Positions 30,759-39,682 of a stretch of 64,000 nucleotides of DNA are shown piece after piece. A program made the position numbers and the translations under genes. This DNA comes from Clostridia bacterium (GTDB taxonomy: Bacteria; Bacillota; Clostridia; Oscillospirales; CAG-272): contig JAFUPC010000124.1 in NCBI GenBank assembly GCA_017481495.1, forward strand, positions 1-64,000, read 5' to 3'. Under the pieces are notes generated by a model. The model was not told the origin of the DNA, made no database searches, and saw only the letters and a list, made by a program, of their open reading frames with translations. Position 1 is the first letter of the stretch, and each line of letters begins with the position of its first letter.

Positions 30759-31538
30759 TTATTCGTTGTCGGGATTGACTTCGTGGAATCCATCGGATTC
30801 CGTGAATCCATCGGATTCGTCTTCATCGTCGCTGAAATCCGCGCGCATTCCGCCGAGGGTCAGGCTGTCGGTTTCCAGAAACGCCTGCGTTGCCATCGAG
30901 CCGTTGCACCGGATGGCGTGGCGTGCGCCGCAGCGGTTGCAGGTCACATAGATGGAATCGCGGTCGCAGACCACGTCGTATTCGCCGGTCTCGCCGCGGT
31001 CGGTACAGCGGCAAAAGATACGGTCGTCTGCCATCAGTTCCTTGATGACAAACAGCACCATATCGTAGATGTGGTTGTCCGTGAAATTGACATCACCGTC
31101 GTATTCATCGTCATCCCCGTCGGGAGCATTGTCCTGCAAAAGATCCTCCAGAGACGCATCGGCGCCGTAGCCCGCCTGTTTCAGAAGCTCTAAAATCTGC
31201 TTTTCGGCATCATCCAGTGATTTCAGAACATCGTCCTTGTGCCCTATGAAGCAGATGTCGATGCCGGTCATCGCGCAGGGAATGGTGTAGATGGATTCGT
31301 CAAAAAACGCCGCGTGGGAAAAGACAAACTGGTGGGGTTTCGGGCAGAACATACACGGCACAGTCAGCCGTAGCTTGCCGTCGCCGCATTTCTGAATGAG
31401 CAGCTCGGATTTTCCGCAGTCGCATTTCAGCTTGATCATGTCGCCGGACAGGGAAAAGACACCGACGAGCGACAGGATGCCGGAACCGCAGTGCGGACAG
31501 CGGTAGGCGATGGTGGATTCTGTATTTTTAAGTACCAT
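30759..31538 (-). CDS. CPxCG zinc-ribbon protein
   Basis: The 259-residue cytoplasmic protein begins with a zinc-ribbon (YRCPHCGSG ... LKCDCGKS), continues with TVPCMFCPKPHQFVFSH, and has a second cysteine cluster near the end (FCRCTDRGE, VTCNRCGARHAIRCNG). The N-terminal part resembles the CpXC family. A long acidic stretch (NAPDGDDDEYDGDVNF) lies mid-protein and another at the C-terminus. Function unknown. AAAGGATATT precedes the ATG at 31538. It shares an operon with the membrane protein upstream and DUF6062 downstream. Confidence 0.7.
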   Translation of the reverse strand: MVLKNTESTIAYRCPHCGSGILSLVGVFSLSGDMIKLKCDCGKSELLIQKCGDGKLRLTVPCMFCPKPHQFVFSHAAFFDESIYTIPCAMTGIDICFIGHKDDVLKSLDDAEKQILELLKQAGYGADASLEDLLQDNAPDGDDDEYDGDVNFTDNHIYDMVLFVIKELMADDRIFCRCTDRGETGEYDVVCDRDSIYVTCNRCGARHAIRCNGSMATQAFLETDSLTLGGMRADFSDDEDESDGFTESDGFHEVNPDNE

Positions 31539-31600
31539 ATCAGGTAATATCCTTTCTTCTGGGTTACATTCACAGAGGGGCGTGTAAAAAGTGCGAACGA

Positions 31601-32707
31601 TCATTGCTCGTCGATCATTGCAAATCTGCCCTCGGTCGTGCCGTACAAGGTCGCCTGCCGGATGGCGGACTCAAAACGGCGCAGGGGCATGAAGAAATAC
31701 GATTCCCCGCTTTCCGTCCCGGCGAACGCGCATCGGGTCTCCGTCAGTGTGGAAAAATAATTCGTCTCTGGCCACAGGTCCATTGGCTCAAAGAGATATT
31801 CGCGCATCAAGGCTTCTGCGGCACGGGCACAATGTCCGCACGCGACGGCATCCACGAGCAGGCGGTTGGCATCGGCGGCAAACGGTTTTTGGTCCTCACC
31901 TGTGCGCGGCTGGTAGGTGTCGAGGAACGGGCGGGTACAGATATTTTTGTAATAAGCGCGCCACAGTGCGGCGGTCTGTTCTCCGCGGCGGGTCAGGACG
32001 CGGACACGGCGGGGCAGGCGGGTCTTCTTCGTTCCGCCTGGGGTCTGCTTTCTGTGTTCACGGATATAGCCGAGACACCGCTTTTCAAGCAGTGCGGAAT
32101 CCACGGCGCGGCGGAACGCATCGGTGTCTCTGTGCGCCGTACCGGGAGAGCGTTCAACGAAATCCGCGAATGCCGACAGCGGGATCGAGGATGCGGATCC
32201 GCCTGCGCGGCGCAGGAGGCGCAGGAAGCGCTGTTCGTGGAGCGGGAGGGTCTTTGTGTCCAGATCGTGCCGCACGACGATACGCAGACCGTCCGAGCGC
32301 AGGAGATCGTTTCCGTCCGCCTGCCGCAGGGAAAGAATGCCGCGGCGGTTCATGTCAAGCAGGGTCGCTGTGAAATCCGCCACCGGACGGCGATCCCCAG
32401 GTACGGCCCCGGTCAGCTCCATCAGCCGGAACACCTCCGCCGGGGACAGCTCTCCCGTCACGCCGGTGTCTGCCGGACGCAAGGTGATGCCCGCCGGAAC
32501 AGGCCTCGGCCGGAACCGCCGCTCCACGCGCCGCGCCCGCTTTTTAAAATACAGCGCAAGCCGCCGTGCCGGGCGCACGAAAATGACCGTCAGCAGAAGC
32601 ACGACCAGAATCACAAGTGCAGCCGGAAGCGGTGCAAACAGTGCCAGCGGCAGACCGATGACAAGCAGCAGGGCAAGCTCTGCCAGCAGAAACAGGATGT
32701 AAAGCAC
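31601..32707 (-). CDS. DUF2207-like membrane-anchored protein
   Basis: The 368-residue protein starts with two close hydrophobic helices (residues 2-45), then a very basic stretch (FKKRARRVERRFRPRP). The soluble part begins with a TGELSPAEVFRLMELTG and VADFTATLLDMNRRGIL pattern, which resembles the cytoplasmic domain of DUF2207 proteins; the C-terminus is rich in aromatic residues. The GTG start at 32707 follows AAAGGAGGTC; longer readings lack a ribosome site. It is the first gene of the operon, under a perfect consensus promoter. Function unknown. Confidence 0.65.
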   Translation of the reverse strand: MLYILFLLAELALLLVIGLPLALFAPLPAALVILVVLLLTVIFVRPARRLALYFKKRARRVERRFRPRPVPAGITLRPADTGVTGELSPAEVFRLMELTGAVPGDRRPVADFTATLLDMNRRGILSLRQADGNDLLRSDGLRIVVRHDLDTKTLPLHEQRFLRLLRRAGGSASSIPLSAFADFVERSPGTAHRDTDAFRRAVDSALLEKRCLGYIREHRKQTPGGTKKTRLPRRVRVLTRRGEQTAALWRAYYKNICTRPFLDTYQPRTGEDQKPFAADANRLLVDAVACGHCARAAEALMREYLFEPMDLWPETNYFSTLTETRCAFAGTESGESYFFMPLRRFESAIRQATLYGTTEGRFAMIDEQ

Positions 32708-32740
32708 GGACAGCGACCTCCTTTGGAAAATGATACTTAT

Positions 32741-32769
32741 ATTATATACAAAAAATGTGAATTTGTCAA
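32741..32769 (-). promoter_or_regulatory. Promoter of the DUF2207-like/zinc-ribbon/DUF6062 operon
   Basis: On the minus strand TTGACA (32769-32764), a 17-bp spacer and TATAAT (32746-32741) match the consensus exactly. Confidence 0.88.
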
Positions 32770-32789
32770 GAGAATGTGCAGATTTATGG

Positions 32790-32819
32790 TTGACAATTCC
32801 CCCGCATCCATGATATAAT
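32790..32819 (+). promoter_or_regulatory. Promoter of the sugar isomerase gene
   Basis: TTGACA (32790-32795), an 18-bp spacer and TATAAT (32814-32819) diverge from the previous promoter with 20 bp between their -35 boxes. Confidence 0.82.
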
Positions 32820-32872
32820 AATATAAATATCAATCATGGAATCCAACATGAAATCAGAAAGGAAACATACAC

Positions 32873-33751
32873 ATGAACAGATTCTCCATCGGTATCATGG
32901 CAGACTCTCTGCTGGGTACCTTCCGTGAAAACATTGAAAAAGCGCGCGCGCTCGGCGCACAGGGCGTGCAGATCTATGCCGTTGACGGGGAAATGGCACC
33001 GTGGAACCTGACCAAAGAGCAGATTGCCGAAAAGAAGTCGATTCTGGATGCAAACGGTCTTGCGGTTTCCGCGCTGTGCGGCGACCTCGGCGGTCACGGC
33101 TTCCAGATCGCAGACGACAACAAGAGCAAGGTCGAGAAGTCCAAGCGCATTGTGGATCTCGCTCTGGAGCTGGGAACGAAGGTCGTCACCACGCACATCG
33201 GCGTTGTTCCGGACACGAAGAACGACACCTACCACATCCTGCAGGCGGCGTGCAACGAGCTTGCCGAATACGCAGATTCCGTCGGTGCATCCTTTGCCGT
33301 TGAGACCGGCCCTGAAAAGGCAGAAATGCTGAAAGAGTTCCTCGACGGTCTGTCTGCGCGCGGCGTCAAGGTCAATTTAGACCCCGCAAACCTCGTCATG
33401 GTCACGCAGGACGACCCGGTCAAGGCGGTCTACACCCTGCGCGACTACATCGTTCATACCCATGCAAAGGACGGCATCAACCACCGTCCGTGCGACCGCC
33501 ACAAGATCTACGGCTTCTTTGCGACCGGCGGCGACGGCGGGGATCTGCGCGATATGCCCATCTGGGAATATTTCCAGGAAGTCCCGCTCGGACAGGGCTC
33601 CGTCGATTTCGATGCGTATCTGGCGGCACTTGCCGACATCGGCTACAACGGCTATCTGACCATCGAGCGTGAAGTCGGCGAAGATCCTGCGGCAGACATC
33701 GGTCTGGCGGTCGATTTCCTGCGGGAAAAGACCAAAAAGTACGAACTGTAA
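32873..33751 (+). CDS. Sugar phosphate isomerase/epimerase family protein
   Basis: The 292-residue protein is a TIM barrel of the xylose-isomerase-like / AP-endonuclease-2 family. Typical stretches are FRENIEKARALGAQGVQIYA, LELGTKVVTTHIGVVPD, FAVETGPEKAEML (metal-binding Glu), KVNLDPANLVM, VHTHAKDGIN (metal-binding His and Asp) and GYLTIEREVGED (final Glu). It likely isomerises or epimerises a sugar or inositol derivative. It is monocistronic with a consensus promoter and GAAAGGAAACATACAC before the ATG. No dedicated transporter or kinase is adjacent. Confidence 0.87.
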   Translation: MNRFSIGIMADSLLGTFRENIEKARALGAQGVQIYAVDGEMAPWNLTKEQIAEKKSILDANGLAVSALCGDLGGHGFQIADDNKSKVEKSKRIVDLALELGTKVVTTHIGVVPDTKNDTYHILQAACNELAEYADSVGASFAVETGPEKAEMLKEFLDGLSARGVKVNLDPANLVMVTQDDPVKAVYTLRDYIVHTHAKDGINHRPCDRHKIYGFFATGGDGGDLRDMPIWEYFQEVPLGQGSVDFDAYLAALADIGYNGYLTIEREVGEDPAADIGLAVDFLREKTKKYEL

Positions 33752-33836
33752 AACGATACACACCCGATTTATGTCAAAATGCTCAAAAAAACGAAAAAAT
33801 TTTGAAAAAATTCTTTATCAAAATTCGTTTTCCCCA

Positions 33837-33865
33837 TTGACAAATCGCGCAATTTCGGGTATAAT
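33837..33865 (+). promoter_or_regulatory. Promoter of the DUF177-rpmF operon
   Basis: TTGACA (33837-33842), a 17-bp spacer and TATAAT (33860-33865) match the consensus exactly, 37 bp before the DUF177 start. Confidence 0.88.
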
Positions 33866-33902
33866 GTTATAATGAATGATGCTTGGAAAGGAGCGTTCTG
33901 TC

Positions 33903-34562
33903 ATGCTGCTCGATATGTCTCAGATTTTAAGCGGTGCGGTGGACACGCTTCCGTTTTCCTATTCTCTGTCAAAGGACAGAATTCCGTATTCCGAAGAAGC
34001 CGCAAAGGATGTGCCGGACGAGGTGTTCCCGGCGGAGGCGGAATCCGGTGCGCTTTCCCCCGATGATGAGGAGGGCGATTATCTGCCGCTTGTGTTTGAC
34101 GATGTCACCGTCACGGCTCCCGTGGTCGTGTCCGGCACCGTTGTCAACCGTGCGGGTTACATGGTTCTGACGGAGGAAGCAGAAATCTCATACCGCACCC
34201 GCTGTGCAAGATGTCTGGCGGATGTGGAGGAACACGCGGTGTTCCGTGTCGAAAAGACCGTTGCCGACGAAAAAGGCCCTCTGCGCCTTGAAAATCAGGA
34301 CAATGACGATTATGTACAGGTAAGCGGCGGAAAGCTGGACCTTGACGCACCCATCTGCGACGAGATTCTCCTCAGTTTTCCGATGCGCGTATTATGCCGG
34401 GAAGACTGCAAAGGTCTGTGTGCCGGCTGCGGTGCCGACCTCAACCGGGAGTCCTGCCGCTGTACGAAAAAGGAAATTGATCCGCGGTTCGCGTCGCTTG
34501 CGGCACTGCTCGATTCCATGCCCGACGATGAGGACGATTCGGCGGACGGCGGAAACGGCTGA
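33903..34562 (+). CDS. DUF177 (YceD-like) protein
   Basis: The 219-residue protein is of the DUF177/YceD family, which is nearly always encoded just before rpmF, as here. The domain shows [22 protein letters not shown], then [37 protein letters not shown] with four conserved Cys, and the tail [17 protein letters not shown]. It is thought to act in rRNA or ribosome metabolism in the family, but no reaction is established. The ATG at 33903 follows GGAAAGGAGCG; an earlier ATG lies too close to the -10 region. Confidence 0.9.
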   Translation: MLLDMSQILSGAVDTLPFSYSLSKDRIPYSEEAAKDVPDEVFPAEAESGALSPDDEEGDYLPLVFDDVTVTAPVVVSGTVVNRAGYMVLTEEAEISYRTRCARCLADVEEHAVFRVEKTVADEKGPLRLENQDNDDYVQVSGGKLDLDAPICDEILLSFPMRVLCREDCKGLCAGCGADLNRESCRCTKKEIDPRFASLAALLDSMPDDEDDSADGGNG

Positions 34563-34633
34563 TACGGCGTACCGGCGCATTCCATATTGAAGTTCACACA
34601 ATACCAACGGGATATAAAGGGAGGATTAAAACC

Positions 34634-34816
34634 ATGGCAGTACCGAAGAAAAAAGTATCGAAGGCAAGAAGAGACAAGAGACGTTCCAATGTCTGGAAGC
34701 TGGAGCTCCCCGGCATGGTCAAGTGCCCCAAGTGCGGCGAATACAACCTCGCACACCGCGTCTGCAAGAACTGCGGTTGCTACGACGGCAAGGTTGTTGT
34801 TGAGAAGAACGCTTAA
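34634..34816 (+). CDS. rpmF: Ribosomal protein bL32
   Basis: The 60-residue protein starts [18 protein letters not shown] and keeps the zinc-binding form [18 protein letters not shown]. It is a component of the large ribosomal subunit. GGGAGGA precedes the ATG. It follows DUF177 by 71 bp and is ended by a strong terminator. Confidence 0.97.
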   Translation: MAVPKKKVSKARRDKRRSNVWKLELPGMVKCPKCGEYNLAHRVCKNCGCYDGKVVVEKNA

Positions 34817-34862
34817 GTTTTTTTCAAGAAAGAAACGATCTGCTTTCTGAACAAGAAAACGC

Positions 34863-34907
34863 GGGACGGTACCACAGGCTTTGTATCGGTGGTGCGGTCC
34901 CCTTTTT
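34863..34907 (+). terminator. Terminator of the DUF177-rpmF operon
   Basis: GGGACGGTACCAC pairs with GTGGTGCGGTCCC with one bulge, and five T follow. Confidence 0.85.
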
Positions 34908-34928
34908 CATATGACAAATTGAGGTGCA

Positions 34929-36242
34929 ATGGTTATGGTCACGGTCTCCTCTGTGAGAAGCGGTTCTCCCGCCGCCAAAAAGGGAATCCGTGCAGGGGAC
35001 ATCCTGCTTTCCGTCAACGGGCATGAGATCGCCGACGTGCTGGATTACCGGTTCTATATGACGGAAAAACAGCTTTCGCTTCTGCTCCACCGCGGCCCGG
35101 AGCTTGTCACGGTGAAGATGCGTAAAAAGGAATACGAGGACATCGGACTGGAATTCGACACGTTTCTGATGGACAGACAGCATACCTGCAAAAACAAATG
35201 TATGTTCTGCTTTATCGACCAGAATCCGCCCGGAATGCGCGAGTCCGTTTATTTCAAGGACGACGATTCCCGGATGTCGTTTTTGATGGGAAGCTACGTC
35301 ACGCTGACGAATCTGACGGATGCGGACGTTGACCGCATCATTGCGATGCATATGTCGCCCATTCACATTTCCGTCCATACGACCGAACCGGAGCTTCGTG
35401 TGACGATGATGAAAAACAAGCACGCGGGCGAAGTTCTCTCGTATTTGCAGCGGTTTTCGGATGCGGGGATTGCGATGGAGTGCCAGATCGTACTGTGCAA
35501 AAACGTAAATGACGGTGTCCATCTTGACCGCACGATGCGGGACTTGTGCGCATATCTTCCGTCGCTCTCGACCTGCTCCGTCGTGCCGTGCGGGCTGACC
35601 TGTCACCGCGAGGGACTGTATCCGCTGGAACCCTTTACAAAGGAGGACTGCGCGGCGGTGCTGGATCAGGTGGCAGAAATACAGAATGAATGTTCTGAAA
35701 AATACGGCTATCCGGTCTTCTATTGCTCCGATGAATTTTACCTGAAAGCGGGCAGAGAATTCCCCGCAGGTGACTTCTACGGCGAATATGCGCAGATTGA
35801 AAACGGGGTCGGGATGATTCCGTCAATGCGGGATGAATTTGATGCGCGGATGGAAATGTTGACCTCGGAGGAGCGATCTGTCCGGCGGGAACTTTCTTCC
35901 GCGACGGGATACGCCGCGTATCCGTTTCTTGACACGCTCTCAAAGTGTATGATGCGGGAAATTCCGGGGCTGACATTGCATCTCTATCGCATCCGAAACG
36001 ACTTCTTCGGGGAATCCATCACCGTTGCCGGGCTTGTCACCGGGCGTGATCTGATTGCACAGCTCAAAGGAAAACCGCTCGGCGACGTACTTTTGCTCCC
36101 GTCCGTCATGCTCCGGCACGAACGCGACCGGTTTCTTGACGACACGACGGTAGAAGAGGTGGAAGCAGCGCTCGGCGTGACGGTGCAGATCGTCGATACA
36201 GAATACGGCGGCGATGCGTTTGTGGATGCGGTTTTGGGATGA
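34929..36242 (+). CDS. DUF512 radical-SAM protein with PDZ domain
   Basis: The 437-residue protein has the three parts of the clostridial DUF512 family. Residues 1-65 form a PDZ-like domain (SVRSGSPAAKKGIRAGDILLSVNG). A radical-SAM region follows with CKNKCMFCFIDQNP, the three cysteines of an Fe-S cluster. The C-terminal DUF512 part has YLPSLSTCSVVPCGLT, YCSDEFYLKAGREFP, YAQIENGVGMIPSM. The function is unknown. It lies between rpmF and der, which matches the usual clostridial neighbourhood. The ATG at 34929 follows GAGG. Confidence 0.92.
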   Translation: MVMVTVSSVRSGSPAAKKGIRAGDILLSVNGHEIADVLDYRFYMTEKQLSLLLHRGPELVTVKMRKKEYEDIGLEFDTFLMDRQHTCKNKCMFCFIDQNPPGMRESVYFKDDDSRMSFLMGSYVTLTNLTDADVDRIIAMHMSPIHISVHTTEPELRVTMMKNKHAGEVLSYLQRFSDAGIAMECQIVLCKNVNDGVHLDRTMRDLCAYLPSLSTCSVVPCGLTCHREGLYPLEPFTKEDCAAVLDQVAEIQNECSEKYGYPVFYCSDEFYLKAGREFPAGDFYGEYAQIENGVGMIPSMRDEFDARMEMLTSEERSVRRELSSATGYAAYPFLDTLSKCMMREIPGLTLHLYRIRNDFFGESITVAGLVTGRDLIAQLKGKPLGDVLLLPSVMLRHERDRFLDDTTVEEVEAALGVTVQIVDTEYGGDAFVDAVLG

Positions 36243-36402
36243 AAATGGTCAAAATTACCAAATTCTGCTCTTGAATATCCGAATATCTCTATCTGTTGTC
36301 AAAATTCGTTCATATTTCATTCAATCATCTGACAAAAAAATTTGTTATAATATATAGGTAAGTATTTTCCCGGAGCATCTAAATTAACGAAAGAATAACT
36401 GC

Positions 36403-36484
36403 CTGAAAAATAAAATTTTCAGACTGTGTTTTGTGGCTTGCGCCACAATTCCACGAGAAAGGAAACTTTTGCTTCGCAAAAGTT
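36403..36484. repeat. Array of three perfect stem-loops before der
   Basis: The 82-bp stretch holds CTGAAAA/TTTTCAG (36403-36422), TTGTGGC/GCCACAA (36431-36448) and AACTTTTGC/GCAAAAGTT (36464-36484), the last with loop TTC. It is built like the array before cls. The third stem begins right after GAAAGGA, the apparent ribosome site of der, and ends 12 bp before the der start. Confidence 0.8.
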
Positions 36485-36496
36485 GCGGTATATAAT

Positions 36497-37828
36497 ATGT
36501 CAAAACCCGTGGCTGCGATTGTCGGGCGTCCGAACGTCGGCAAAAGCACCCTGTTCAATAAACTGGCGGGTACGCGTGTTTCCATCGTCGAGGACATCCC
36601 CGGCGTGACGCGCGACCGCATTATTTACGAAATCGAATGGAACGGTCGTGCCGTGACCATTATCGACACCGGCGGTATCGAGCCGAAATCCGACGACATT
36701 CTGCTGTCCCAGATGAAAACGCAGGCGCAGGTCGCCATCGACATGGCGGACGTCATTCTGTTCATGGTGGACGGCAAACGCGGACTGGCACCGGAGGACC
36801 GCGACATTGCGATGATGCTCAAAAAATCCGGCAAACCGATCATTCCTGTCGTCAACAAGATCGACTCCATCGGCGATCTTCCGATGGAATTTTACGAGTT
36901 CTACGAGCTTGGCTTTGAAGAAGACCTCATTCCGCTGTCGTCTCTGCACGGCACCGGTTCCGGCGACCTGCTTGACCGGGTGCTGGAGCTGTCTCCGTCG
37001 GACGAGGAAGTGGAAAGCGACGAAGATTATATCAAGGTCGCCGTCATCGGCAAACCAAACGTCGGAAAATCGTCCATCGTCAACCGTCTGACCGGGGAGG
37101 AACGCTGTATCGTTGCCGATATGGCGGGCACCACGCGCGATGCGATCGACACTAAATTTGAAAACGAGCACGGAAAATTCATCTTCATCGACACCGCGGG
37201 CATCCGCCGGCAGTCGAAGGTCGAAGACCGACTCGAAAAATTCTCCGTTCTGCGTGCAAAAATGGCAGTGGAACGCGCCGACGTCTGTCTCATCCTCATT
37301 GATGCCGAAGAGGGTATCACCGAGCAGGACGAAAAGATCGCCGGTCTGGCGCACGAAGCAGGAAAGGCATCCATCATCGTTGTCAACAAGTGGGATGCCA
37401 TCGAAAAGGACAACGACACGACCAACACCTACACAAAGGACATCATGACGTCCCTGTCCTATATGCAGTATGCGCCGCTGAGCTTTGTTTCGGCAAAGAC
37501 GGGTCTGCGCACGGACAAGCTGTTTGAGCAGATCGTCTACGTTTACAACCAGGCGGTCACGCGCATTTCGACCGGTATGCTCAACGATGTATTGGCGGAT
37601 GCGACCGCGCGGGTTCAGCCGCCGTCCGACAAGGGCCGCAGACTGAAAATCTACTATTGGACCCAGCAAGCGGTCAAGCCCCCCACATTCGTTATTTTCT
37701 GCAACGATGCAGAGCTGTTCCACTTCTCCTATCAGCGGTATCTGGAAAACCAGCTCCGTGCAGTTTTCGGCTTCCGCGGAACGCCCATTAAATTCATCAT
37801 TCGTCAAAAGGGTGACGATGCCGTATAA
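36497..37828 (+). CDS. der: Ribosome-assembly GTPase Der (EngA)
   Basis: The 443-residue protein has two consecutive GTPase domains, with G1 motifs GRPNVGKST (residues 8-16) and GKPNVGKSS (about 182), G3 DTGG and DTAG, G4 NKID and NKWD, and a C-terminal KH-like domain ending FGFRGTPIKFIIR. Der is needed for 50S subunit assembly. The ATG at 36497 lacks an adjacent ribosome site; GAAAGGA lies 34 bp upstream, separated by the third stem of a hairpin array. plsY follows after 15 bp. Confidence 0.96.
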   Translation: MSKPVAAIVGRPNVGKSTLFNKLAGTRVSIVEDIPGVTRDRIIYEIEWNGRAVTIIDTGGIEPKSDDILLSQMKTQAQVAIDMADVILFMVDGKRGLAPEDRDIAMMLKKSGKPIIPVVNKIDSIGDLPMEFYEFYELGFEEDLIPLSSLHGTGSGDLLDRVLELSPSDEEVESDEDYIKVAVIGKPNVGKSSIVNRLTGEERCIVADMAGTTRDAIDTKFENEHGKFIFIDTAGIRRQSKVEDRLEKFSVLRAKMAVERADVCLILIDAEEGITEQDEKIAGLAHEAGKASIIVVNKWDAIEKDNDTTNTYTKDIMTSLSYMQYAPLSFVSAKTGLRTDKLFEQIVYVYNQAVTRISTGMLNDVLADATARVQPPSDKGRRLKIYYWTQQAVKPPTFVIFCNDAELFHFSYQRYLENQLRAVFGFRGTPIKFIIRQKGDDAV

Positions 37829-37843
37829 GAAAGGATTTTCACC

Positions 37844-38677
37844 GTGTCTGATATTTTCGTAAAAGGAATCATCGGCTATTTTTTCCTTGACAATCTGGAA
37901 GCTTCCGGCACCGGTGTGATCGCGCTGAAAGTCGCACTCGCGTGCGTTCTGCCCGCCGTCATCGGTTATCTGCTCGGAAGCATCAATTCCGCTGTCATCA
38001 TCTCCAAACTCGTTTACCACGACGATGTCCGCACCCACGGTTCCGGCAATCCCGGAACGACCAACATGATGCGCACCTACGGCACCAAATCAGCCGCGCT
38101 GACTCTTGTCGGCGATATGGCGAAAACGGCGCTGTCCGTTCTCATCGGCGCTTTGCTCGTTGCGGAATCGGGTATGTATATCGCTGGTCTGTTCTCAGTC
38201 ATCGGGCATATGTTCCCGATTTATTACGGCTTCAAGGGCGGAAAAGGTGTCGCGAGCACCGCGGCTCTGGTGCTGTGTACGGAACCGGTGGCGTTCTTTG
38301 TGCTTATCATCATGTTCGTTGGCATTGTCGCAGCGACGAAATTCCTATCGCTTGGCAGTATCATGTGCGTGATGCTGTATCCGGTCATCCTCAACCGCGT
38401 GTATCTTTTGGTGCGTGACCCGGAGGGGGTGCCGTTCATTCCGACGATGGTGTCGTTTGTGGTGATGGTGCTCGTCCTTGCCCGTCACCGAGACAATATC
38501 CGACGACTGTACAAAGGAGAGGAAAACAAGTTCAGCTTCAAGAAAAGTGTCAAAGCCGGGGAAAAGGTCACAGATGCCGCCCAGAAATCGGATGCGGAAA
38601 CTTCCGATACTGCCGATGTGAATAATTCCCAGCCGGAATCCAAGAAAAACAAGAAAAAACAGAACAGAAAGCATTAA
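37844..38677 (+). CDS. plsY: Glycerol-3-phosphate acyltransferase PlsY
   Basis: The 277-residue membrane enzyme transfers an acyl group from acyl phosphate to glycerol-3-phosphate. PlsY motifs are visible: a GSINSAVIISKL segment, HGSGNPGTTNMMR, GHMFPIYYGFKGGKGVAS and RHRDNIRRLYKGEENKF. About 60 residues at the C-terminus are a polar, Lys/Ser-rich extension beyond the usual end. The GTG start follows AAAGGATTTTCACC. It sits in the der operon, and barnase-like CDS follows after 9 bp. Confidence 0.93.
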   Translation: MSDIFVKGIIGYFFLDNLEASGTGVIALKVALACVLPAVIGYLLGSINSAVIISKLVYHDDVRTHGSGNPGTTNMMRTYGTKSAALTLVGDMAKTALSVLIGALLVAESGMYIAGLFSVIGHMFPIYYGFKGGKGVASTAALVLCTEPVAFFVLIIMFVGIVAATKFLSLGSIMCVMLYPVILNRVYLLVRDPEGVPFIPTMVSFVVMVLVLARHRDNIRRLYKGEENKFSFKKSVKAGEKVTDAAQKSDAETSDTADVNNSQPESKKNKKKQNRKH

Positions 38678-38686
38678 AATCGTAAC

Positions 38687-39274
38687 ATGAAACGAATTCT
38701 TGTCATCGTCATCGCCTGCATCGCTGTCATTGGCTATCTTTTTGTCTCCGATATGCTCGAAGAGATCGAAACCGGCGGCATTGTAACGCCGGAAATGAAC
38801 TTCGTTACCGGCGACGGAACACAAGCCGACACCCATCCGACAGAAGCGGAAACGGCGGCGGAAGCGGATACCGCTGATTCTCCGGCGACCGAAGCCGTGT
38901 CCGAGAGTGAATCCTCTGTATTGTACGGCGAAAGCTATTACGAAACGGATGATGTGGCATATTATCTCTACACCTATGATGAACTGCCGCCGAATTTCAT
39001 GACCAAAAAGGAAGCACAAGCGCTCGGATGGGTCTCCTCCGAGGGCAATCTGTGGGATGTCGCGGATGGCGCCTGCATCGGCGGTGACCGGTTCGGCAAC
39101 TATGAGGGTCTGCTTCCCGAAGACGGCGAATATACCGAGTGCGATGTCAATTATACGGGCGGTTATCGCGGCGGCGAGCGGCTTGTCTTTGATGAAGATG
39201 GCAATATCTGGTATACGGGCGACCATTATGCGTCCTTTGAACAGTTGTATACCGGCGACGGAATCGCGTCCTGA
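38687..39274 (+). CDS. Barnase-family ribonuclease, membrane-anchored or secreted
   Basis: The 195-residue protein has an N-terminal hydrophobic helix (VIVIACIAVIGYLFV), a 60-residue acidic Thr/Ala/Glu linker, and a C-terminal barnase/ribonuclease-T1-fold domain (residues 95-190). The match to barnase is strong: ELPPNFMTKKEAQALGW, NLWDVADGACIGGDRFGN, YTECDVNYTGGYRGGERLVF, NIWYTGDHYASFEQL. The catalytic Glu, Arg and His (E in TECDVNY, R in ERLVF, H in DHYASF) are kept, so it should cut RNA. It follows plsY by 9 bp. A barstar gene follows after 118 bp. Confidence 0.9.
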   Translation: MKRILVIVIACIAVIGYLFVSDMLEEIETGGIVTPEMNFVTGDGTQADTHPTEAETAAEADTADSPATEAVSESESSVLYGESYYETDDVAYYLYTYDELPPNFMTKKEAQALGWVSSEGNLWDVADGACIGGDRFGNYEGLLPEDGEYTECDVNYTGGYRGGERLVFDEDGNIWYTGDHYASFEQLYTGDGIAS

Positions 39275-39392
39275 TCCCCGGTTTTCCCTGAAAAAATTAT
39301 CCGACGGCTCCATTCCACCGGGAAATGAAAACGGTTGTCGGAGATCCAGTTTTCCCTGCAACAAGAAAGGTACCCAAAAACAGCGTAAACCC

Positions 39393-39668
39393 ATGAAAGA
39401 AGTCCTTATCAACTGCGAAAAACTCCGCTCCCGCAAGGTTCTCCACGACCATCTGGAAGCGGAACTGTCTCTGCCCGATTACTACGGACGAAACATTGAT
39501 GCCCTGCACGACATTCTTGCATCGCATAACCACACCGATCCCGTGACCATCCGCATGATCAACCGGGAAAAGGAATCCACCCGCATGGTGCATATGTACG
39601 ATGCCCTGTCGGAAATGCTGCGCAATTTGCATGAAGAAAATCCCAATATCACTTACATAGAAGAATAA
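39393..39668 (+). CDS. Barstar-family ribonuclease inhibitor
   Basis: The 91-residue cytoplasmic protein aligns with barstar over its whole length: ELSLPDYYGRNIDALHDIL keeps the two aspartates that plug the barnase active site (D in NIDALHD). It is the immunity partner of the upstream barnase-like enzyme. The ribosome site AAAGG is 22 bp from the ATG and therefore weak. The 118-bp gap between toxin and inhibitor has inverted repeats of low quality but no promoter I trust. It ends 14 bp before the TPP riboswitch region. Confidence 0.9.
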   Translation: MKEVLINCEKLRSRKVLHDHLEAELSLPDYYGRNIDALHDILASHNHTDPVTIRMINREKESTRMVHMYDALSEMLRNLHEENPNITYIEE

Positions 39669-39682
39669 ACGACAATTTCATA

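Noticed and set aside
33796..33823. AATTTTGA/TCAAAATT inverted repeat after the sugar isomerase gene
   Set aside because: It is an AT-rich stem without a clear T-run, so it is not called a terminator.
36500..38038. 512-codon frame antisense to der and plsY
   Set aside because: Shadow of GC-rich coding sequence on the other strand; der and plsY are unambiguous.
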